Of a DNA stretch of 64,000 bases, positions 1 through 8,653 are shown one piece after another. The position numbers and the translations under genes are program-made. Positions within the stretch are counted from its first letter, which is position 1, and each line of letters begins with the position of its first letter. This DNA comes from a bacterium (lineage in GTDB: Bacteria; Desulfobacterota; Binatia; HRBIN30; CADEER01), in the NCBI GenBank assembly GCA_019637795.1, contig JAHBUY010000003.1, forward strand, positions 381,409-445,408. Reading direction: 5' to 3'. The notes under the pieces were generated by a model. It was given only the letters and a program-made list of their open reading frames with translations. It had not been told where the DNA came from and did not search any database.

Positions 1-78
1 CCGCTGTCGCGGCAGGGGCTGCACGACGAGTTCCACGGCCAGACGAACTACTACTTCCTCGCCCATCCGCGGCGCTGA
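1..78 (+). CDS. C-terminal end of an unidentified protein (partial)
   Basis: An open frame runs from the first base to a TGA at 76-78 and encodes 25 residues ending HGQTNYYFLAHPRR. The Asn-Tyr-Tyr-Phe-Leu tail resembles the last strand of class I SAM methyltransferases or similar alpha/beta enzymes, but the fragment is too short to assign. The next gene starts 25 bp later on the same strand, so the two may share a transcript. The rest lies outside the window. Confidence 0.5.
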   Translation, partial: PLSRQGLHDEFHGQTNYYFLAHPRR

Positions 79-103
79 GCCGGCGGGACGCGCCGCCCGC
101 GCC

Positions 104-1315
104 ATGCCTGCCCCGCCCGCCCTCCGGCCCACCGCGCGGCCGGGCGCCCGCATCGCCGTCGACGGCCTGCCGCTGCAGGTGCGCAGCGCCGGCATCGCCG
201 CCTATACGCGCGCCCTGGTCGCCGCCATGGCGCGCCTGCGGCCGCGGACGACGTTTCTGCTCTTCGGCCTGACCGACCTGGCGCGCACCGCGCTGCGCGC
301 CGTGCCGCCCGACTCGCCCGCGGCGCCGCTGCCGGCCAACGCGCGCTGGTGCCGCTCGCTCCTCTATCCGGCGATCACCGGCTTTCCGCTGCCGCTGCCG
401 CGCCTCCTGCCGCTGCGCGCCGCCACCGGCGCGGTCGATCTCTTCCACGCCACCAACTACGTCACCCCGCGCGCCGCCGGCGTGCCGATCGTGGTCACCG
501 TGCACGACCTGACGCTGCTGCGGCACCCGGAGCTGGGCACGCCGGCGCTGCGGCGGCTGGTCGAGCGCACGGCGCGCTCGCTGCGCGAGGCGACGCGGGT
601 GATCGCCGACTCCGAAGCGACGCGGCGCGACGTCATCGAGCTGCTCGGCGCGGCGCCGGCGACGGTGCGCGCCGTGCCCCTCGGCTGCGACCCGCGCTTC
701 ACCCCGGGCGACGCCGAGGCGGCGCGGCGCATCGTGGCGGCCGAGCTCGGCATCGCGGCGCCGTTCGTGCTGCACGTCGGCACGCTCGAGCCGCGCAAGA
801 ACCTGCCGGCGCTGGTCTCCGCCTTCGCCCGCGCCCGCCGCGCCCATCGTCTGCGCCATCTGCTGGTGCTCGCCGGTCCGCCCGGGTGGGGCGTCGAGCC
901 GCTGCGGGCCCGCATCGCCGCCGAGGGGCTGACGGAGGCGGTGCGCCTGACCGGACCGGTGACCGACGCGCACCTGGTGGCGCTCTACCGCGCCGCCGAT
1001 CTCTTCGCCTTCCCCTCGCTGTACGAGGGATTCGGCCTGCCGGTGCTGGAGGCCCTGGCGTGCGGCACGCCCGTGGTCGCCGCCGACGTCGCGGCGCTGC
1101 CGGAGGTGGCCGGCGACGCGGCGGTGCTGGTCGACCCGCGCGACGAGGCCGCCCTGGCGGCGGCGCTGCATCGCGGCCTCGACGACGCCGAGCTGCGGGC
1201 CCGCCTGCGCGCCGCCGGCCCGGCGCGCGCCGCCGCCTTCACCTGGGAACGCTGCGCCGCCGCGACCCTCGCGGTCTACGAGGAGGCGGCGCCGTCGCTG
1301 GCGGGACGCCCGTAG
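104..1315 (+). CDS. Glycosyltransferase family 4 (GT-B fold)
   Basis: This 403-residue protein should transfer a sugar from a nucleotide-activated donor onto a growing glycan at the cytoplasmic face of the membrane. The N-terminal half carries a GT4 acceptor domain (VDLFHATNYVTP, then VVTVHDLTLL). The C-terminal half is a Glycos_transf_1 domain with HVGTLEPRKNLPALV and the donor-site region FPSLYEGFGLPVLEALACG, which holds the E-x7-E motif of retaining GT4 enzymes. Length is normal for the family. The ATG at 104 precedes the first domain without excess sequence, although no strong ribosome-binding site is visible. Donor and acceptor cannot be read from sequence; the neighbouring glycan cluster suggests O-antigen or exopolysaccharide assembly. 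Confidence 0.9.
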   Translation: MPAPPALRPTARPGARIAVDGLPLQVRSAGIAAYTRALVAAMARLRPRTTFLLFGLTDLARTALRAVPPDSPAAPLPANARWCRSLLYPAITGFPLPLPRLLPLRAATGAVDLFHATNYVTPRAAGVPIVVTVHDLTLLRHPELGTPALRRLVERTARSLREATRVIADSEATRRDVIELLGAAPATVRAVPLGCDPRFTPGDAEAARRIVAAELGIAAPFVLHVGTLEPRKNLPALVSAFARARRAHRLRHLLVLAGPPGWGVEPLRARIAAEGLTEAVRLTGPVTDAHLVALYRAADLFAFPSLYEGFGLPVLEALACGTPVVAADVAALPEVAGDAAVLVDPRDEAALAAALHRGLDDAELRARLRAAGPARAAAFTWERCAAATLAVYEEAAPSLAGRP

Positions 1316-1380
1316 GCACGCGCCCCGCTTCGTTCGCGCAGCGGCGGCGCGACGGCCCCACGCGGCCCGCCGCGGCAGGA

Positions 1381-1535
1381 TCAGCGGCGCCGCTCCTGTT
1401 GGATGGCCTCGAGCTCGGCGATCGCGTCGAGGTCCTTCGGCCGCCCCGCGGCGCGTTTCACCTCGATGAGGCGCTCCAGATCGAGGCAGCGACAGCCCCC
1501 GCCAATGCCCGCAGCAGGGCGGCAAAGTCGGTCAC
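1381..1535 (-). pseudogene. Internally deleted nucleotidyltransferase remnant
   Basis: Starting from GTG at 1535 the frame reads VTDFAALLRALAGA, the usual N-terminus of small nucleotidyltransferases of the AbiEii/DUF1814-like group. It then passes directly, with a change of frame near 1495, into CRCLDLERLIEVKRAAGRPK and DLDAIAELEAIQQERRR, the usual C-terminus of the same family. The central part with the GS-x10-D nucleotide-binding motif, roughly 100 residues, is absent. The junction lies in the Gly-rich codons around 1490-1500. The GTG overlaps the stop of the upstream small gene as GTGA, the normal coupling of this gene pair. The remnant cannot be catalytic. Confidence 0.75.
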
Positions 1536-1714
1536 GAGCCGCTCCGCGCACGGCCGGCGCGGCGCAACTCCTCGGCGAAGCGGCTGAGCGCGACAAGGCG
1601 GTCGAACCGCTCCTGCACCGAGCGGCGCAGGTTCTCTCGGATCAGGGTCCGGTCGACGTCGCGCTTGTAAGCTTCGATGACCGGATCGGGCTCGAGCGTA
1701 CGCCTGGTCGACAC
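1532..1714 (-). CDS. Small partner protein of a nucleotidyltransferase gene pair
   Basis: This 60-residue protein starts at GTG 1714 and contains PVIEAYKRDVDRTLIRENLR followed by VALSRFAEELRRAGR. I recognise this pattern from small conserved hypothetical proteins encoded directly before MNT-type nucleotidyltransferases; the pair is antitoxin/toxin-like in organisation, but I know of no proven role. It is mostly amphipathic helix with no signal peptide or membrane segment. Its TGA (1534-1532) overlaps the GTG of the downstream remnant by the GTGA arrangement, so the two were translationally coupled. The gene looks intact although its partner is destroyed, so it may now be an orphan. Confidence 0.7.
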   Translation of the reverse strand: MSTRRTLEPDPVIEAYKRDVDRTLIRENLRRSVQERFDRLVALSRFAEELRRAGRARSGS

Positions 1715-1914
1715 GGCCGCAGTATCGCACACGGGCACCGGGGCCCCAACCGTCGCCGATGCCGCGCGGGGCGGCACGGCCGGCGAGTGGCGCCGGTTGC
1801 CGCGCGCCGCGACGGGGGCGCGGGAGCGCGGCCCGCCAGGACCGCTGTGCCGATTGCCCTGCCCATCGAGGGCGCGTTCCGAGGCACCTGCGGGCGCGCA
1901 CCCGAGCCCGGCGG

Positions 1915-4710
1915 TCAGAGCTGGCCGACGGTGCTGTTCAGCAGGGTCGTGAACTCGTTCGAGGCGGCGAAGGCGTCGACCAAGGTGTCGGTCGTCTGGC
2001 GGCCGGCGTCGAGCTCGCCGCGCCAGTAGTTGAGCTCGCTGGTGGCCGGGAAGCGGCCGAGATAGCCGCGGTAGAGCCGCTCGACGTGCGTCGTGTTGGT
2101 CGGGTTCTTCGACCGATACTCGGCCGACGCCAGGGTCAGGCGGCCGAGCGAGCGCGCCTGCGCCCGCACCGCCTCGATGCCGCCGGCGGCGTAGGCCCAC
2201 TCGAACTGCGCGGCGAAGTAACCGAGGCCGGCGCTGTCGACCAGCCGGTCGAGGAGGCCGACGTACATGGCGGTGACGAGGTTGCGGGTCGGCACGCCGG
2301 CCAGTGCGGGGAACTGGCCGCGAATGTAGTTCGCGAACTCGGTCGACTGCGCGAACTGGGCCACCACCTGCGAGCGGTTCCACGAGGGATCGGCGAGCCA
2401 GGCGTTGAGCTCCGACGCCGACGGCTGGCGGCGCAGGAAGACCTGATAGCAGTCGCGGATGAACTCCGCATTGCTGCGATTGCGGCGCGCGTACTCCGGG
2501 CTGGCGAAGAACAGGCGGCCCATCTCCTGGAAGACGAAGCGCACGTCGATCGAGGAGTTCACGGCGGCCAGGAAATAGCCGGTGTACCAGGCGTCCACCG
2601 CGCCGGCTTCCGGGGACCGCCCCAGGATGTCGGCGTAGTAGGCGGCGATGAGCTGGCGGGCCCGGGTCTCGCGCTCCGGCGGCAGATCGACCAGCGCGAA
2701 GATGCCGTTCAGCGTGCGCGGGTCGGCGGTGGCGTAGACGATCTGCGCGTTGCCGCTGTCCCAGGTCGTGGTCAGGCGCTGCCACGATCCGTCGGGCTGC
2801 AGGCGGAAGAGTCCCACCGTCGGCCCCGGGCCGGTGGTGCGCAGGCGCAGGCCGCCGGACTGGGCGCGCGCCAGCAGGTCGTAGTCGGCCCAGACGACGA
2901 ACAGGCCGTCGGCGACGGTGCCGCCGAGCGGGGCCGGCGTGGTGACCATCGCGGTGTCGCGGACGCGCAGGGCGCCGGCGACGCGCGAGGCGGCGCCGAT
3001 GCCGGCGGCGCCGGTGAGGCTGAGGGTCAGATCGGCGAAGGCCGGCCAGGTGGTGGTGGTGGTGGCGGAGATGGCGAAGGTGCGGGTGAGATTGGTGTCG
3101 AGCGGCGCGGCGGCGAGGAACGGCTGCGAGGTCACCGCCGAGCCATTGCCGGCATTCCAGCCGATGCGCGCGCCGCCGGTGCTGCTGCCCGGCAGCTTGG
3201 GGCCGGCGCTGCTCGCCCAGTAGTTGCGCGCCGCCATCGCGGTGTTGCCGGCGTTGTTGTACAGGGCGCGGCTGTCGGTGGGGCCGAAGAGGCTGCGGCG
3301 GACGCTGACCAGGGCGCCGGCGTTGGCGAACAGCGAGTAGTCGGCGGCCTGGGCGGCGCGCAGGTTGTCGCGCAGGGCGCTGAAGGCGAAGCTGGTGGTG
3401 GCGCGGTTGTAGACCAGCGCCCCGTCGCGGTCGTGCCCGGTGAACAGCGACAGGGCCAGCGCCGCCTCGCCGTCCTTCATCTCGAGGCCGCGCGACGAAT
3501 CGAGCAGCAGGTCGCCGATCACCGGGGTGCGCGGCGAGCCGACCAGGCGCAGGCTGAAATCGGGGGCGCCGCTCAGCAGGTTGCCCTGCAGCAGGGCGTC
3601 CGAGTAGGCGTCGACGAGGATGTTGGCGATCTGGTTGTCGCGAATGGTGTTGTCGACGATCTGCACGTAGCGGCTGAGGCGGCCGGTGCCGGCGTCGATG
3701 GCCACCGCGACGCCCTGGTGGACGCTGCCGCTGACCAGCGAATTGCGCAGCGTCGCGCCGCTCTGGCAGCCGAGGAAGGTGACGCCGGTGTTGAGGCTGC
3801 CGAGCACCTGCGTGTTCTCGATCACGCCGGTGGTGTTGACGAAGTAGATGCCGTCGGCCTTGGCGCGGTTCACCTGCGTGTCGGCGATGCGCACGTCGAC
3901 GGCGTCGATCGACGACACCGCGCTCACGAACGGGTCGTCGAAGCGGCAGTTCACGACCTCGAGCGTCGCCGGCGGCAGCCCCTGCGCCGCCGACGCCAGG
4001 ATGTCGATGGTGTTGAGGAAGCCGCTGAAGGTCGAGTCGTGGACCACCGCCGCGGCGCGCCGCGTGGGGTAGGTCGGCGAGGCGATCAGGCTGACGCCGG
4101 TGCCGGGCTTGTTGGCGTTCAGGTTCTCCATCCGGCAGCCGTTCTGGATCGTCGCCGTGCCGGCGACGTTCTGCACCGCGAACTCGGTGCCGGTGATCGT
4201 CGTGCCGTCGATCAGGGCGTCGGCATTCTCCATGTTCACGCCCCAGCGGCAGCCGGTGATGCTGCTGGCGCGCAGGTCGAGGGTCGCGCCTTTGACGTAG
4301 ATGGCGCTGTTGGTGGCGTTGCCGCTCAGGCGGGTGTTGTTGCGCACCACCAGGTCGGCGCCGCTCAGCGCCCCCAGCAGGGCCCAGCCCGTGCCCTGGA
4401 TGACGCAGTTGTCGATCGTCAGCCGCAGGCCGGTGCCGGAGATGCGGATCGGGCCGCCGGTCGACTGGATGGTCGCGCCGTTGCACAGGATGGTCTTGCT
4501 GCTGGTCAGCGCGTACTCGTTCACGGTGTAGACGGTGGAAGCGTTGAGGGAGATGGTCGCGTTGCCGTTGCCGAGCAACGGCCGCAGATCGTCCGCCCGG
4601 GCGGCGGGTGCCGCGGCGGCGAGCAGCGCCCCGGCCAGCAGGGCGGATCGCCAGCACATGCGGCGGCGCCGCGCCGCTGCCCGCGGCCGGCATTCTTCAA
4701 CCGATTTCAT
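1915..4710 (-). CDS. Secreted beta-helix protein with C-terminal DUF4214 repeats
   Basis: This 931-residue protein has an Arg-rich N-terminus and hydrophobic stretch (RSALLAGALLAAAAPAARA), a signal peptide cut near residue 39. Residues ~45-520 are repetitive, rich in Asn, Val, Ile and Thr, with short strands such as ATLDLRASSITGCRWGVNM: a right-handed parallel beta-helix (PbH1/NosD-like), a fold common in polysaccharide lyases and adhesins. Residues ~530-680 form a beta-rich domain of unknown type. From ETRARQLIAAYYADILGRSP to the end are four DUF4214 repeats, each with an LGR-P..-W unit and an F..S.EF/Y unit. This tail is homologous to those of the next three secreted genes but has no Thr/Pro linker and is more diverged. 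ATG 4710 was chosen; ATG 4659 is an alternative that still leaves a signal sequence. Confidence 0.8.
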   Translation of the reverse strand: MKSVEECRPRAAARRRRMCWRSALLAGALLAAAAPAARADDLRPLLGNGNATISLNASTVYTVNEYALTSSKTILCNGATIQSTGGPIRISGTGLRLTIDNCVIQGTGWALLGALSGADLVVRNNTRLSGNATNSAIYVKGATLDLRASSITGCRWGVNMENADALIDGTTITGTEFAVQNVAGTATIQNGCRMENLNANKPGTGVSLIASPTYPTRRAAAVVHDSTFSGFLNTIDILASAAQGLPPATLEVVNCRFDDPFVSAVSSIDAVDVRIADTQVNRAKADGIYFVNTTGVIENTQVLGSLNTGVTFLGCQSGATLRNSLVSGSVHQGVAVAIDAGTGRLSRYVQIVDNTIRDNQIANILVDAYSDALLQGNLLSGAPDFSLRLVGSPRTPVIGDLLLDSSRGLEMKDGEAALALSLFTGHDRDGALVYNRATTSFAFSALRDNLRAAQAADYSLFANAGALVSVRRSLFGPTDSRALYNNAGNTAMAARNYWASSAGPKLPGSSTGGARIGWNAGNGSAVTSQPFLAAAPLDTNLTRTFAISATTTTTWPAFADLTLSLTGAAGIGAASRVAGALRVRDTAMVTTPAPLGGTVADGLFVVWADYDLLARAQSGGLRLRTTGPGPTVGLFRLQPDGSWQRLTTTWDSGNAQIVYATADPRTLNGIFALVDLPPERETRARQLIAAYYADILGRSPEAGAVDAWYTGYFLAAVNSSIDVRFVFQEMGRLFFASPEYARRNRSNAEFIRDCYQVFLRRQPSASELNAWLADPSWNRSQVVAQFAQSTEFANYIRGQFPALAGVPTRNLVTAMYVGLLDRLVDSAGLGYFAAQFEWAYAAGGIEAVRAQARSLGRLTLASAEYRSKNPTNTTHVERLYRGYLGRFPATSELNYWRGELDAGRQTTDTLVDAFAASNEFTTLLNSTVGQL

Positions 4711-4843
4711 GGCCAACGCTCGTCACCCCGGACACCTGCAGGCGCTGCGCCAGCCCTCAGGGCACGCGACCGCATATCCTTTTCTACCACTCGCATGCGG
4801 ACTGAGCGACGCATGGGTGACGAGTTTACCGCCGTGGCAGTCA

Positions 4844-4869
4844 CCGGGCCGCGCCGACGCGCGGCCCGG
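4844..4869 (-). terminator. GC-rich hairpin downstream of the M23/Kelch gene
   Basis: A perfect 10-bp inverted repeat (CCGGGCCGCG, 6-base loop, CGCGGCCCGG) lies about 20 bases after the stop of the minus-strand gene ending at 4890. No T-run follows, so it is an intrinsic terminator only in the loose sense; it may act as an RNA 3'-end stabiliser. Confidence 0.35.
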
Positions 4870-4889
4870 GCGGCCGGCCGCCGGCGCTG

Positions 4890-7800
4890 TCAGTGGAACT
4901 TGGCGTTGAGGATCGCGGTGAACTCGCTGGAGTTGGCGAAGGCGGTGATCAGCGAGTCGGTGGTCTGGCGCCCGGCGGCGAGCTCGCCGACCCAGTAGCT
5001 CTGCTCGCTGGCGGCGGGGAAGCGGCCCAGGTAGGCGCGGTACAGCCGCTCGACGTGGGTGGCGTTGGTCGGATTCTTCGCCAGGTACTCCGCCGAGCCG
5101 AGCACCGCCCGGCCGAGGTTGGCCGCCTCGCGCCGCACCCCCTCGATGCCGCCGCTGGCGAAGGCAGTGGCGAACACCCCGCCGAAGTAGTTCAGGCCGG
5201 CGGAGTCGACCAGGCGATCGAGCAGCCCGATGTACATCGCCGTCACCAGGTTGCGCGACGCCAGGCCGGCGAGGCCCGGGAACTGTCCCTGCAGGTAGTT
5301 GCCGAACTCGGCCGACTGGGCGAACAGCGCCACCACCTGCGGCCGGGTCCACGACGGATCGGCCAGCCAGGCATCGAGCTCCGACTGCGCCGGCTGGCGG
5401 CGCAGGAACGCCTGATAGCAGTCGGTGATGAACTGGGCGTTGGTGCGGTTGCGATTGGCGTACTCCTGGCTGCCGAAGAACAGCCGGGCCATCTCCGACG
5501 GCACGTAGCGGACGTCGATCCCGTTGTTCACCGCCGCCAGGAAGTAGCCGTTGTACCACGAGTCGACGGCGCCGGCCTCCGGCTGGCGGCCGAGGATGTC
5601 GACGTAGAACGACGTGATCAGGCTGCGCGCCCGCGGCTCCCGCTCCACCGGCGTCGGCCCGACCGTGGCGGTGAACGTCACCGTCGGCGTCGCGGACGCC
5701 GTGAACGTCGCCGTGCCGGTGCGCGTGCGCGTCGCAGTCGCCGTTCGCGTCGCGGTGGGCGTCGCGCTGGAGGTGAAGGTCCGCGTCGGCGTGCGCGTGA
5801 CCGTCGCCGTCGCCGTGCGCGTCGCGGTCGGGGCCGGAGGTGGCGTCGGCGACGAAGTGGCGGTCGCCGTCCGGGTCAAGGTAGGCGATGGCGCTTGCGT
5901 GTGCGTCGATGTCGGCGTGGGAATCGGAGCGTTGGCGAAGGCGCCTTGCTCCACGTGGACGAGCGAGGTGAGGAAGTTGTTGAACAACTCACCACCTGCA
6001 GCGATGAAGAGGGTGCCGACCGCTCCTCCGCCGAAGCTGTGCCGCGCTTGCTGGAGAGGCGTCTTCGTCGTCCAGAACGATCCGAACGCCTCGGTGGCTG
6101 GATCGAACTCCTCGACGGCGTTCGACGACGTGGCGTCCTGACGTCCGCCCGCCACGTAGATCTTGCAGCCGACTACCGCCGCCACCGCATGAGATCGGCG
6201 AGTTGGAATCCAGCTCCCGGGCCAGTGATCGTCGAACGACCACCAGGTGTTCGCCGCCGGGTCGTAGGCCTCGACGTAGGGCGAGAGGCCGCCGCCAGAG
6301 GTTCGCCCCGAAATGACGTAGACGCGATTGTCGAGGACGGCCGCCGCCGCGTTGGCACGGGCCGTCGGCATGTCCGCACCGGCCGTCCACGAGTCGGCGG
6401 TCGGATCGTAGATCGCGACCGAGCCCAGATAGGTGTCGCCGGCGCTCCCGCCGATCGCGTAGAGCTTGCCGGCCACCGCCGCCACGCTCGGCCCCACCCT
6501 GGGAACGGGGATCGCCGCCCCGAGCGTCCATTGCCCGGTGCTCGTATCGAAGATCTGCGTCGCCGTCCCTGCGCCGACGCTGTTCCCGTCGCTCACGACG
6601 TAGATGCGGCCCCCCACGGCAGCGACTCCACACGCTCCGGAAAGGCACCCGCCGGGCATGTCCGGTTGCCGACTCCACGAGTCCCCGGCCGGTTCGTACT
6701 TCCAGAACTGTCGGAGAGAGCCGCCGTTGCCGATCGTATAGAGGTTGCCATTCACGACGGCTGATCCGGCAACCTCGCCCCCGGCGGGCGAGTCCTGCTT
6801 GCGCGTCCACGTGAAATCGCCGTTCCCGCTCGGACAGCCGCCGGGCGTCGGCGTCGCCGTCGGCGTTGCCGATGGCGCGAGCCCAGTCCCCGTCACCGTC
6901 ACGTCCAGCTCATAGGTGGTAGGGCTGCAGACGGGCGGGCTGATCTGCGTGCACCTCTGGTACGTGATCGCGATGGAGCCGTTCAGTGCGCCGGCGGTAT
7001 ACGGAGCGAACGCCACCTGGAAGGTAGAGCCCGTGCCCCCGAGAAAGAAGGAGCCGAGTGGGGGATACCCGGATGGAAGGAACGCGTAACCGCCGGCGCC
7101 CTGGCTGAAGATGTTCTGGAGGTAGAGGGGGCTCGAGGAGACGACTTGGAACTGAACCGTTGTGCCCATGGTCGTCTGCCCAACGAGCGTGTCGGGAAAG
7201 TTGATCCCTCCTGGCCGGACCTGGAGATAGCCGTCGGAGATCTGTCCGGGTGGAGTTCTCGTTGGCGTCGCAGTGGCAGCGGGCGCCGTCGTCCGGGTCG
7301 GGGTAGGAAGCGGCGGCGTTGCCGTCGCGGTCGGCGTTCTCGATGGGGTCGATGTCACCGTCGGCGTGCGGGTCGCCGTCCCGGGTCCGACGGTCCAAGT
7401 CGGCGTCGATGTCGGCGTCGCGCTGGGCCCCACCGATGGCTGCACCCACACCTGACCGCCCGTTCCCCTGCAGATCCACGCCTCGGGAATCGACGTCACG
7501 CCGCCGGCCTGCGATGAATTATTGTTGTCCACGAAGTACTGTCCATTCCCGTTCACGATCTGGAACCAGCCCCCGTCACAACCACTGGAGGACGTGCGCT
7601 GGCGAATCGCCGAGAACTGTTGGCCTGCCGCCACCGTGACCCCGATGCTTCGATACGTCGTGCCGGGCCCGGTGCGGAGCGATGCGCCCGCCCCGTCCGC
7701 GGTCACGACCACGCTGGTTGGCGCCAAATCGGAGATGCCGGTGTGCAGGTTCAAGACCGGGTCGTGATAGCCGTATGCGTCCGGTTGGTGAGCGGCGATC

Positions 7801-8408
7801 TGAAGACCGCCGACGCCGAGCTCGGGCGTGTATCCCCACGTTACCCCGTCATCGCTGGTGGTCCCGAGGACGGCATGGTCCTTCACCTCGAAGTGCAGAT
7901 GACTGTTCACACTCCCGCAGCTCTCGCCAGTCTGGAGCAGGCCGAGTGTGTTGCCGACGGTGCCGATGGGGTCTCCCTGCGCGACCACTTGTCCATCGGT
8001 GACCCCCACCGTGGCGAGATGGCCATACAGCGTCGCCCCCGCAGCGTGGGTGATCATTACCGCGTTGCCGAAGCAATGGGTCTTGTTCTGGTGCGCGGCG
8101 AGCGTGTACGTCCGCACCACGCCGGCGGCGGCGGCGACGACCGCCGTCCCGGTCTGGGCGGGTATGTCGATGCCCGCGTGGTGCCGGTTCGCCGATCCGT
8201 CATTGAATTGCGCGTAGTCTTGCAGAGGCACGTTCGTCGTTACCGAAGGTACCGGCCAGATCAGCGTCAACCCGGGAACGGCGCCGCCGCGGGCGACACC
8301 GCCCATCAGGCACCAAAGCGCCGCGCCGACGATGACCGTCGTCGCGCAGGCGCGCTGCCGACCCCGCGGTTTCGATGGACCCTGGCTGCCGCTCCCGCCG
8401 TGCTTCAT
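4890..8408 (-). CDS. Secreted M23 peptidase / SH3 / Kelch / DUF4214 multidomain protein
   Basis: This 1172-residue exported protein starts at ATG 8408 after a GGGGGA ribosome-binding site. The order is signal peptide (1-42); M23 LytM-type peptidase (~65-185) with HAGID (H77, D81), YGHL (H130) and HLHFE (H170, H172), the zinc and catalytic set for cutting peptidoglycan cross-bridges; bacterial SH3 domain (~230-295, SLRTGPGTTYRSIG); Thr/Pro linker (328-388); an Ig-like choice-of-anchor/ASH-type domain (~393-512); a Kelch propeller (~540-820; repeated YDP...W and IYVVSG units); a second Thr/Pro/Ala linker (828-920); and four DUF4214 repeats (921-1172). Combining a wall hydrolase with a Kelch propeller is unusual. 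The C-terminal module is almost base-for-base the same as that of the gene at 12520-14007. Confidence 0.85.
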   Translation of the reverse strand: MKHGGSGSQGPSKPRGRQRACATTVIVGAALWCLMGGVARGGAVPGLTLIWPVPSVTTNVPLQDYAQFNDGSANRHHAGIDIPAQTGTAVVAAAAGVVRTYTLAAHQNKTHCFGNAVMITHAAGATLYGHLATVGVTDGQVVAQGDPIGTVGNTLGLLQTGESCGSVNSHLHFEVKDHAVLGTTSDDGVTWGYTPELGVGGLQIAAHQPDAYGYHDPVLNLHTGISDLAPTSVVVTADGAGASLRTGPGTTYRSIGVTVAAGQQFSAIRQRTSSSGCDGGWFQIVNGNGQYFVDNNNSSQAGGVTSIPEAWICRGTGGQVWVQPSVGPSATPTSTPTWTVGPGTATRTPTVTSTPSRTPTATATPPLPTPTRTTAPAATATPTRTPPGQISDGYLQVRPGGINFPDTLVGQTTMGTTVQFQVVSSSPLYLQNIFSQGAGGYAFLPSGYPPLGSFFLGGTGSTFQVAFAPYTAGALNGSIAITYQRCTQISPPVCSPTTYELDVTVTGTGLAPSATPTATPTPGGCPSGNGDFTWTRKQDSPAGGEVAGSAVVNGNLYTIGNGGSLRQFWKYEPAGDSWSRQPDMPGGCLSGACGVAAVGGRIYVVSDGNSVGAGTATQIFDTSTGQWTLGAAIPVPRVGPSVAAVAGKLYAIGGSAGDTYLGSVAIYDPTADSWTAGADMPTARANAAAAVLDNRVYVISGRTSGGGLSPYVEAYDPAANTWWSFDDHWPGSWIPTRRSHAVAAVVGCKIYVAGGRQDATSSNAVEEFDPATEAFGSFWTTKTPLQQARHSFGGGAVGTLFIAAGGELFNNFLTSLVHVEQGAFANAPIPTPTSTHTQAPSPTLTRTATATSSPTPPPAPTATRTATATVTRTPTRTFTSSATPTATRTATATRTRTGTATFTASATPTVTFTATVGPTPVEREPRARSLITSFYVDILGRQPEAGAVDSWYNGYFLAAVNNGIDVRYVPSEMARLFFGSQEYANRNRTNAQFITDCYQAFLRRQPAQSELDAWLADPSWTRPQVVALFAQSAEFGNYLQGQFPGLAGLASRNLVTAMYIGLLDRLVDSAGLNYFGGVFATAFASGGIEGVRREAANLGRAVLGSAEYLAKNPTNATHVERLYRAYLGRFPAASEQSYWVGELAAGRQTTDSLITAFANSSEFTAILNAKFH
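4895..5621 (-). repeat. Direct repeat copy 1: DUF4214 module DNA, identical to 12525-13251
   Basis: Compared base by base at a fixed offset of 7630, this 727-bp stretch shows no difference from 12525-13251. Homology continues to about 4871 on one side and 5720 on the other with only five substitutions (positions 4887, 4888, 4894, 5622, 5661). It then ends in the Thr/Pro/Ala linker coding region, where the two genes differ in repeat order. Lack of even synonymous change implies recent duplication or gene conversion. Confidence 0.95.
5649..5927 (-). repeat. Low-complexity DNA encoding a Thr/Pro/Ala/Arg linker
   Basis: Short degenerate repeats of GTCGCCGTCGC type (plus strand) encode TATATRT and TPTRT units (residues 828-920 of the M23/Kelch protein). 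This is a flexible, probably glycosylatable, extracellular linker. It is also a natural slippage and recombination site, since the near-identical 3' module DNA starts to diverge exactly inside it. Confidence 0.8.
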
Positions 8409-8653
8409 TGCCGTCCCCCGCTCACCGGTGTGGGGCGCTGATGTGCGCCGTGACGAGGTGGCTCGTCCCCCCCGGGACCGCGGGCCGGCGTCCACCAGCT
8501 CACGCGGAAACGATCGGCCACCCCCATACCGGGAATAGCGCCACCTGCGCGCTACCTCCGGGGCGCAGGGGGAGGAGGACCCATTGCCGAGGCGAGTCGC
8601 TCGTGGCCCGCTCCTTCGTACGCGCGCGGGAACGCTTGCCGCTGGCTGACCGC

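Noticed and set aside
4717..4889. Small gene in the gap between the two DUF4214 genes (starting ATG 4797 or 4812 on the plus strand).
   Set aside because: Frames are short or run antisense into the next gene, and have no ribosome-binding site or conserved sequence. Only the GC hairpin was kept.
1759..4998. Very long open frames on the strand opposite real genes (also 12685-14112, 14268-16100, 20254-22515 and others).
   Set aside because: They mirror real coding frames in GC-rich DNA, have Arg/Gly/Ala-rich composition without domains or signal peptides, and overlap genes with clear motifs on the other strand.
8409..8653. Promoter elements upstream of the M23/Kelch gene.
   Set aside because: No convincing -35/-10 pair could be picked by eye in this GC-rich stretch, so no site is claimed.
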